In this document: in pieces, positions 23,832 to 27,580 of the stretch
Numbering within the stretch: position 1 is the first letter of the stretch
How the letters are laid out: each line of letters begins with the position of its first letter
From: JOPF136 sp035517515
GTDB lineage: Bacteria > Acidobacteriota > Terriglobia > Acidiferrales > UBA7541
Reading direction: 5' to 3'
Length of the DNA stretch: 27,580 nt
NCBI GenBank assembly: GCA_035517515.1
Contig: DATIYQ010000113.1
Coordinates: forward strand, 1 to 27,580
Position numbers and translations under genes: made by a program
The notes under the pieces: model-generated
Database searches by the model: none
Told to the model about the DNA's origin: nothing
Seen by the model: the letters and a program-made list of their open reading frames with translations, nothing else

Positions 23832-23908
23832 CCGTCCAGATCTCTTTTTCTCTTGGCGTTCCCCGGCGGCCTCTGCGCTATCTTTTTCGTTCCCCGCCGG
23901 GGTTACGG

Positions 23909-23914
23909 TAAACT
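23909..23914 (+). promoter_or_regulatory. Possible -10 box for leaderless purE
   Basis: TAAACT ends exactly 7 nt before the purE ATG at 23922. No Shine-Dalgarno precedes that ATG, which fits leaderless initiation. No convincing -35 is seen. Confidence 0.35.
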
Positions 23915-23921
23915 TTCGCCC

Positions 23922-24437
23922 ATGACGCAACATGCCAAGCCCCTGGTGGGCATCCTGATGGGATCGAAATCCGACTGGGAAACCATGGAGCACGCCTCGA
24001 AGACGCTGGACGAACTCGGCGTGCCCCACGACGTGCGGGTGCTCTCCGCGCACCGCACCCCGGACCAAACGCTGGAATACGCGGCCACCGCAGAAGAGCG
24101 CGGCCTGGAAGTGATTATCGCCGCGGCCGGCGGCGCGGCGCATCTGGCCGGGGTGATTGCCGCAAAAACCCGCCTGCCCGTGCTCGGCGTGCCCATGGAA
24201 TCGAAATCCCTGAAGGGCCTCGACTCCCTGCTTTCCATGGTGCAGATGCCCGCGGGCATTCCCGTGGCCACGCTGGCCATCGGAAAGCCGGGAGCCATCA
24301 ACGCCGCGCTATTTGCCGCGGCCATCCTGGCCAACCAGCATGCGCCCATCCGCCAGGCGCTCGAGCGCTTCCGCGCGGCGCAGTCCAAAGCGGTGCTGGA
24401 GCAGGGCGACCCGCGCGAAGCGGCCAGAAAAAACTAG
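23922..24437 (+). CDS. purE: 5-(carboxyamino)imidazole ribonucleotide mutase
   Basis: This 171-residue class I PurE contains 'VGILMGSKSDWETMEHA' at the N-terminus, the substrate loop 'SAHRTPDQTLEY' and 'IAAAGGAAHLAGVIAAKT'. It converts N5-CAIR to CAIR in purine synthesis. The ATG at 23922 matches the family N-terminus; upstream frame is rejected. purK, the usual partner that makes N5-CAIR, is not adjacent; the next gene is an amidotransferase instead, so purK must lie elsewhere or be replaced. Confidence 0.97.
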   Translation: MTQHAKPLVGILMGSKSDWETMEHASKTLDELGVPHDVRVLSAHRTPDQTLEYAATAEERGLEVIIAAAGGAAHLAGVIAAKTRLPVLGVPMESKSLKGLDSLLSMVQMPAGIPVATLAIGKPGAINAALFAAAILANQHAPIRQALERFRAAQSKAVLEQGDPREAARKN

Positions 24438-24463
24438 CCGGCGGCCGCGTCGATCGCGCCGGC
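24437..24463 (+). terminator. GC hairpin at the purE stop
   Basis: GCCGGCG (24437-24443) and CGCCGGC (24457-24463) pair perfectly around a 13-nt loop, starting at the last base of the purE stop codon. A second small stem (CAGG/CCTG, 24464-24475) follows. There is no U-run, so termination is uncertain. Confidence 0.35.
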
Positions 24464-24515
24464 CAGGTTGGCCTGCGAAAATGCAGGGTGCTACGATGAC
24501 GTCCCAGAGGATTCT

Positions 24516-25277
24516 GTGAGCAAAGAAGCTGTGCGCATCGGCGTGCCTTACCGCACGCTGGAAGAGGAAAAAGCCGGCGCAGCGAAGAGCGCGAAAATTG
24601 AGTTTTACTACCGCGCACTTCGTAACGCGGGTGCAGAGCCGGTGCCCATTTCGCTGGAAACTCCGGCGGCGCAGCTCGCGGATCTGTGCGCAGGGTTGGA
24701 CGGCTTTGTGCTCCCCGGCAGCCCCGCAGACGTGGACCCGGCACTCTACAGCGCGGCGCGCCATCCGGAAACCGCGGCTCCCGATGCGGCGCGCGAGCGC
24801 ACCGACTATGCCCTGCTCGATCACGCGTTTGCGACGGGCAAGCCGGTGCTGGCCATCTGCTACGGCAATCAACTGCTGAATATCTATCGTGGAGGCAGCC
24901 TGATTCAGGATATTCCCAGCGAGTTGCCTGAACACCTGCAACACGAAAAGGCCGACGGCGAAACGCGCGACCCGGAACACGCCGTGCTCCTGGAAACCGG
25001 AACGCGGCTAGCTGCATTGGCGGGCGCGACCGGCGCCCGGATCAACAGCTCGCACCACCAGTCCATCCGCCGCGCCGGCAGCGGGCTGCGCGTGACGGCG
25101 CACGCACCCGATGGCGTGATTGAAGGAGTGGAGTGGACGGGTGGACCCGGCTTGCCCGCCGCGGGCTGGATTCTCGGCGTGCAATGGCACCCGGAGCGCA
25201 TGGAAGGTGATTCGTTTGCAGCCTCGCTCTTCCGGGAGCTGGTGGGAGCGGCGCAATACGAACTCCAGAAAAAGTGA
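24516..25277 (+). CDS. Class I glutamine amidotransferase-like peptidase C26 (PuuD-like)
   Basis: This 253-residue protein has 'LDGFVLPGSPADVDPALY', the nucleophile region 'VLAICYGNQLLNIYRGGSLIQDI' (Cys115) and 'GVQWHPERM' (His225, Glu227), completing the catalytic triad. Relatives hydrolyse gamma-glutamyl-gamma-aminobutyrate or similar gamma-glutamyl amides. The usual Arg after the nucleophile Cys is Tyr here (CYGNQ instead of CRGxQ), which may alter substrate choice. The GTG at 24516 with AGAGG upstream is preferred over a TTG at 24468. It has no putrescine-pathway neighbours, so the substrate is open. Confidence 0.9.
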   Translation: MSKEAVRIGVPYRTLEEEKAGAAKSAKIEFYYRALRNAGAEPVPISLETPAAQLADLCAGLDGFVLPGSPADVDPALYSAARHPETAAPDAARERTDYALLDHAFATGKPVLAICYGNQLLNIYRGGSLIQDIPSELPEHLQHEKADGETRDPEHAVLLETGTRLAALAGATGARINSSHHQSIRRAGSGLRVTAHAPDGVIEGVEWTGGPGLPAAGWILGVQWHPERMEGDSFAASLFRELVGAAQYELQKK

Positions 25278-25316
25278 GCGCGCATTCGGACGATCTCTGC
25301 CGGGGAGGAATCTGCG

Positions 25317-25811
25317 ATGGCAAAAAGACTGAAAACGCTGGCGGTGACTGTTCTGCTCCTGCTGCTGTGCTTTCCTGCGCCCAGCCTGGCGGCTCCCCAG
25401 GGCCAGAGCGAGCAATCCACCGCCGAGAAGCTCACCGCGATGCTGCGGCAATTTCTGGTGGATGCCGCGCAAGGCAATCTGGCAGGCTTCGAGAGCTTTT
25501 TCGCCGATGATGTGATTTACACGCGCTCTGCGGGCGTGGTCACCACCAAAGCCGAAATCCTGAAGAGCGTCGCCGGCATGCGTCCCACGCCGGATCTGAA
25601 GACCACCTACTCCGCGGAAGACGTCACCGTGCATGATTACGGAGATTGCGCCATCGTCGCCTTTCGCCTGGTGGGGCGAACAGAGGGCCCGGACGGCAAA
25701 GTAGAGACTGGGAATTACCGCAATACGGGAACTTTCTTGCGCCGCAACGGGCGCTGGCAGGTGGTCGCCTGGCAAGCCACTAAGATCCCGGAAGCTCTTC
25801 CCGCCAAATAG
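25317..25811 (+). CDS. Secreted SnoaL/DUF4440-like (NTF2-fold) protein
   Basis: This 164-residue protein has a clear signal peptide (residues 1-25, hydrophobic 'VTVLLLLLCF', likely cleavage after 'APSLA'). The mature part follows the NTF2-like pattern: helix 'EKLTAMLRQFLVDAAQGNLAGFESFFADDVIYT', strands 'TTYSAEDVTVHDYGDCAIVAFRL' and 'YRNTGTFLRRNGRWQVVAWQATKI', typical of DUF4440/SnoaL-like proteins. The family ranges from small enzymes to ligand-binding proteins, and the role here is unknown. GGGGAGGA upstream of the ATG is a strong ribosome-binding site. It probably acts in the periplasm. Confidence 0.88.
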   Translation: MAKRLKTLAVTVLLLLLCFPAPSLAAPQGQSEQSTAEKLTAMLRQFLVDAAQGNLAGFESFFADDVIYTRSAGVVTTKAEILKSVAGMRPTPDLKTTYSAEDVTVHDYGDCAIVAFRLVGRTEGPDGKVETGNYRNTGTFLRRNGRWQVVAWQATKIPEALPAK

Positions 25812-25872
25812 CCAGCAAGCACAACGGCATGGCAGCCGATTGAAAACCTGCCGCCGCCACCATCTCCCGGAG

Positions 25873-25900
25873 TTGCCAATCCCCATATTGGCCTGATACT
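25873..25900 (+). promoter_or_regulatory. Promoter with embedded palindrome before the ECF sigma gene
   Basis: TTGCCA (25873-25878) and GATACT (25895-25900) are 16 nt apart, a plausible sigma-70 promoter. GCCAAT-N6-ATTGGC (25875-25892) is a perfect palindrome with 6-nt arms that covers the -35 and most of the spacer, where a repressor would block RNA polymerase. Confidence 0.45.
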
Positions 25901-25950
25901 GGAATCGAGAGACGGGCTGGAACCTTTCCCCAAACGGGTGGTATTCACTG

Positions 25951-26589
25951 ATGCAAAGGCGCTTTCAGGCCGGCGCAGGAAACGACCCAGGAATGAATCT
26001 GGTTGCCGACGAGGAATTGATGCTCCAGGTGCGCAACGGCGACAGCGAGACGCTCGGGGTGTTGTTTGACCGCTATCACGCCCCGCTCTTCAACTTCTAT
26101 GCGAGGTTGATGGGAGACCGGGGTGTGAGCGAGGACCTGGTGCAGGAAGTCTTCCTGCGGATCCTGCGTTATCGGCAGAGCTACCAGCCCGGCACTCCCT
26201 TTCGCCCGTGGATTTATCAGATCGCCCGCAACGCGCGCATGGATCACTACCGCAAGAACCCGCGCCAAGTGGCCTTTCAGGCGGAAATGGTGCCCCCCGT
26301 GGCGCCTCCGGATGCGGCGCAGCAGGCGCAAGAAGCCAATTTGCTGCACCGCGCGCTGCTGCAATTGCCGGAAGAGAAACGCGAGATCCTGATTCTGGCG
26401 CGCTTTCAGGAACTGAAGTACGGGGAAATTGCGGGACTGCTCGGCTGCGAACTCAACACCGTCAAGACCCGCATTCACCGCGCCTTGCAGGATTTGCGCA
26501 AAGCGTTCCGCATGCTCGAACAGGGCATGCCCGCTTCGGGCTGCGGTCCGGCCGGTCCGGATATCTCTTTGCGGAGGGCTGGGCAATGA
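25951..26589 (+). CDS. ECF-type RNA polymerase sigma factor
   Basis: This protein of up to 212 residues has sigma region 2 ('ETLGVLFDRYHAPLFNFYARL', 'SEDLVQEVFLRILRYRQSY', 'PFRPWIYQIARNARMDHYRK') and region 4 ('LPEEKREILILARFQELKYGEIAGLLGCELNTVKTRIHRALQDLRK'), with nothing in between, as in extracytoplasmic-function sigmas. It directs polymerase to specific promoters when released by its anti-sigma factor, encoded by the next gene with a 4-nt ATGA overlap. ATG 25951 and ATG 25993 are both possible starts; neither has a strong ribosome-binding site. The last ~20 residues are a short Gly/Pro-rich tail. Confidence 0.95.
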   Translation: MQRRFQAGAGNDPGMNLVADEELMLQVRNGDSETLGVLFDRYHAPLFNFYARLMGDRGVSEDLVQEVFLRILRYRQSYQPGTPFRPWIYQIARNARMDHYRKNPRQVAFQAEMVPPVAPPDAAQQAQEANLLHRALLQLPEEKREILILARFQELKYGEIAGLLGCELNTVKTRIHRALQDLRKAFRMLEQGMPASGCGPAGPDISLRRAGQ

Positions 26590-27392
26590 ATTGCGAAAAG
26601 ATCGCGGAGCTCCTGCCGGACTTTTTGCGCGGCGGGCTGGAGCGCGAGCGCGCGGAGATGGTGGAACAGCACCTCGAGCGTTGCGCGGAGTGCCGGGACG
26701 ACGTGGACGTTTGGCAGAAGCTCGCGCTGCTGCCCGCCCCGGAAGCCGTCGCTGATTCCCGCGCGCGTTTTGACGCCGTGCTGCAGGCGTACCAGGCGGG
26801 CCGGGCGCAGCCGGAGTTCCCTGCCTCCACGGCAGGAGAAAAGGCGCCGCGCCGGAAAGTCTTCGATTGGCTGCGCACGCCGGCGGCCGCGCTGGCCTGG
26901 AGCATCGCGCTCCTGGCCATCGGATTCTTCGCGGGCAACGGGATGAGCCGCACCACATCCCATTCCGAAGATCTGGCGGTGATGCGCTCGGAACTCAGCA
27001 GCATGCGCCAGCTCGTGGTGCTTTCCATGTTGCAGCAGCAATCCGCCAGCGAGCGGCTGCAGGGCGTGAGCTACAGCCAACGGGAGGCCCAGTTGGATCC
27101 CCAGGTCCTGGCGGCGCTGCTGCACACCCTGCGCCACGACTCCAACGTGGACGTGCGGCTGGCGGCGCTCGATGCCCTCAGCCGGCATTCCGGACAGCCG
27201 CAGGTTCGCAGGGGAGTTACCGACGCCCTGCAAAACCAGCAGTCGCCGCTCGTCCAGGTTGCGCTGATCGACCAGCTTCTGGAATGGCGCGACCCGGACC
27301 TGGCGCAGCGCCTGCGCGATCTCCAGCGCACGCCGGACCTGAACCCAGTGGTGCGCGAGCGCGCGGAGTGGGCCATCAACAAAATTCAGTGA
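26586..27392 (+). CDS. Zinc-finger anti-sigma factor with transmembrane helix and HEAT-like repeats
   Basis: This 268-residue protein begins with an anti-sigma zinc finger (His29-x3-Cys33-x2-Cys36, with Cys3 near the start). After a Pro/Ala-rich linker comes one transmembrane helix at about 99-118. The outer part has a coiled-coil-like stretch (about 128-160) and helical HEAT-like repeats (about 174-266, 'DSNVDVRLAALDALSRHSG' and 'QQSPLVQVALIDQLLEWRD'). It would hold the upstream sigma factor at the membrane and release it on a signal sensed outside. The ATG overlaps the sigma stop (ATGA). HEAT repeats in place of a typical sensor domain suggest a protein-binding sensor. Confidence 0.9.
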   Translation: MNCEKIAELLPDFLRGGLERERAEMVEQHLERCAECRDDVDVWQKLALLPAPEAVADSRARFDAVLQAYQAGRAQPEFPASTAGEKAPRRKVFDWLRTPAAALAWSIALLAIGFFAGNGMSRTTSHSEDLAVMRSELSSMRQLVVLSMLQQQSASERLQGVSYSQREAQLDPQVLAALLHTLRHDSNVDVRLAALDALSRHSGQPQVRRGVTDALQNQQSPLVQVALIDQLLEWRDPDLAQRLRDLQRTPDLNPVVRERAEWAINKIQ

Positions 27393-27401
27393 GGTGTAGC
27401 C

Positions 27402-27580
27402 ATGCGTCGATCTTCCCTGCTTCCGCTCCTGGCATTGGCCGCCGCGCCACTGCTGTTCCTTTCGCTGCGGCCGGCCCGCGCGAGCGCCGCGGCTCTTCCG
27501 CCGGATCACGACCGGAGCTTCGCGGTGAAAGAGCAGGAAACCATTCAGAAGTCGTTCCCCATGCCCGCCGGGGCGCATGC
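27402..27580 (+). CDS. Exported protein, partial (possibly DUF4097-like)
   Basis: Only the first 59 residues lie in the window. They form a signal peptide (basic 'MRRSSLLPLLALAAAPLLFL', probable cleavage after 'RPARA') and the start of the mature chain ('FAVKEQETIQKSFPMPAGAH'). The latter resembles the first beta-strand of DUF4097/adhesin-like beta-helix proteins that often follow ECF/HEAT anti-sigma pairs, but this is a weak match. GAGGTG before the ATG supports the start, and the 9-nt gap to the anti-sigma gene suggests one operon. Confidence 0.7.
   Translation, partial: MRRSSLLPLLALAAAPLLFLSLRPARASAAALPPDHDRSFAVKEQETIQKSFPMPAGAH

Noticed and set aside
24702..25160. TGG-N-GC patterns resembling -24/-12 sigma-54 promoters
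   Set aside because: The GG-to-GC spacing is wrong (for example 9 nt near 25141) and the sites are inside coding sequence.
1..27580. CRISPR array, tRNA, rRNA, insertion sequence or attachment site
   Set aside because: No regularly spaced repeats, cloverleaf sequences, rRNA motifs, transposase genes or flanking direct repeats were noticed on reading both strands.

Overview
The window is GC-rich, gene-dense DNA with ordinary bacterial gene structure: short gaps, ATGA/GTGA start-stop overlaps and frequent GTG/TTG starts. It most resembles an Acidobacteriota chromosome. Pointers are a ~1000-residue Oar-like outer-membrane receptor with an N-terminal carboxypeptidase-regulatory-like domain, a UpxY/NusG-like gene with polysaccharide genes, the rplU-rpmA-obgE-nadD-rsfS block, and a sigma factor/HEAT-type anti-sigma/DUF4097-like set. 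The phylum is an inference; no rRNA gene is present to prove it. No tRNA, rRNA, CRISPR array, insertion sequence or phage gene was seen.

Left part (1-11553, all minus strand). Read in transcription order, this is an Oar-like TonB-dependent receptor, then an exopolysaccharide/capsule assembly and export cluster: outer-membrane export protein (Wza type), a fused chain-length regulator/tyrosine autokinase (Wzz-Wzc type), a membrane-anchored TPR protein with a C-terminal beta-rich domain, an O-antigen ligase/polymerase-like membrane protein, a NusG-like antiterminator, and an ABC-2 permease plus ATPase pair (Wzm/Wzt type). The ATPase runs off the left edge. Parts of the Wzy-type and ABC-type export routes are therefore mixed. 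Glycosyltransferases must lie outside the window.

Middle (11767-21092, plus strand). A near-consensus sigma-70 promoter starts rplU-rpmA-obgE-nadD-rsfS, a ribosome and NAD housekeeping block. A receiver-less sigma-54 activator sits between rsfS and rlmH. Next come a small unknown protein, a corrinoid adenosyltransferase, accD, a PaaI-like thioesterase, folC and a plsC-like acyltransferase. These are core cofactor and lipid functions.

Right part (21280-27580, plus strand). A catalase-related peroxidase and a short-chain dehydrogenase share a bipartite promoter-like element. They are followed by a DinB/YfiT-like protein, purE, a class I glutamine amidotransferase (PuuD-like), a secreted SnoaL/DUF4440-like protein, and an operon of ECF sigma factor, zinc-finger/HEAT anti-sigma factor and a partial exported protein.

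The most interesting signals are non-coding: a long inverted repeat in the receptor/rplU divergent region, the shared element before the catalase and dehydrogenase, perfect hairpins between wza and wzc and at the folC ribosome-binding site, and overlapping alternative hairpins before accD. The placement of the sigma-54 activator is also notable. No wholly new multi-gene system could be shown from sequence alone.
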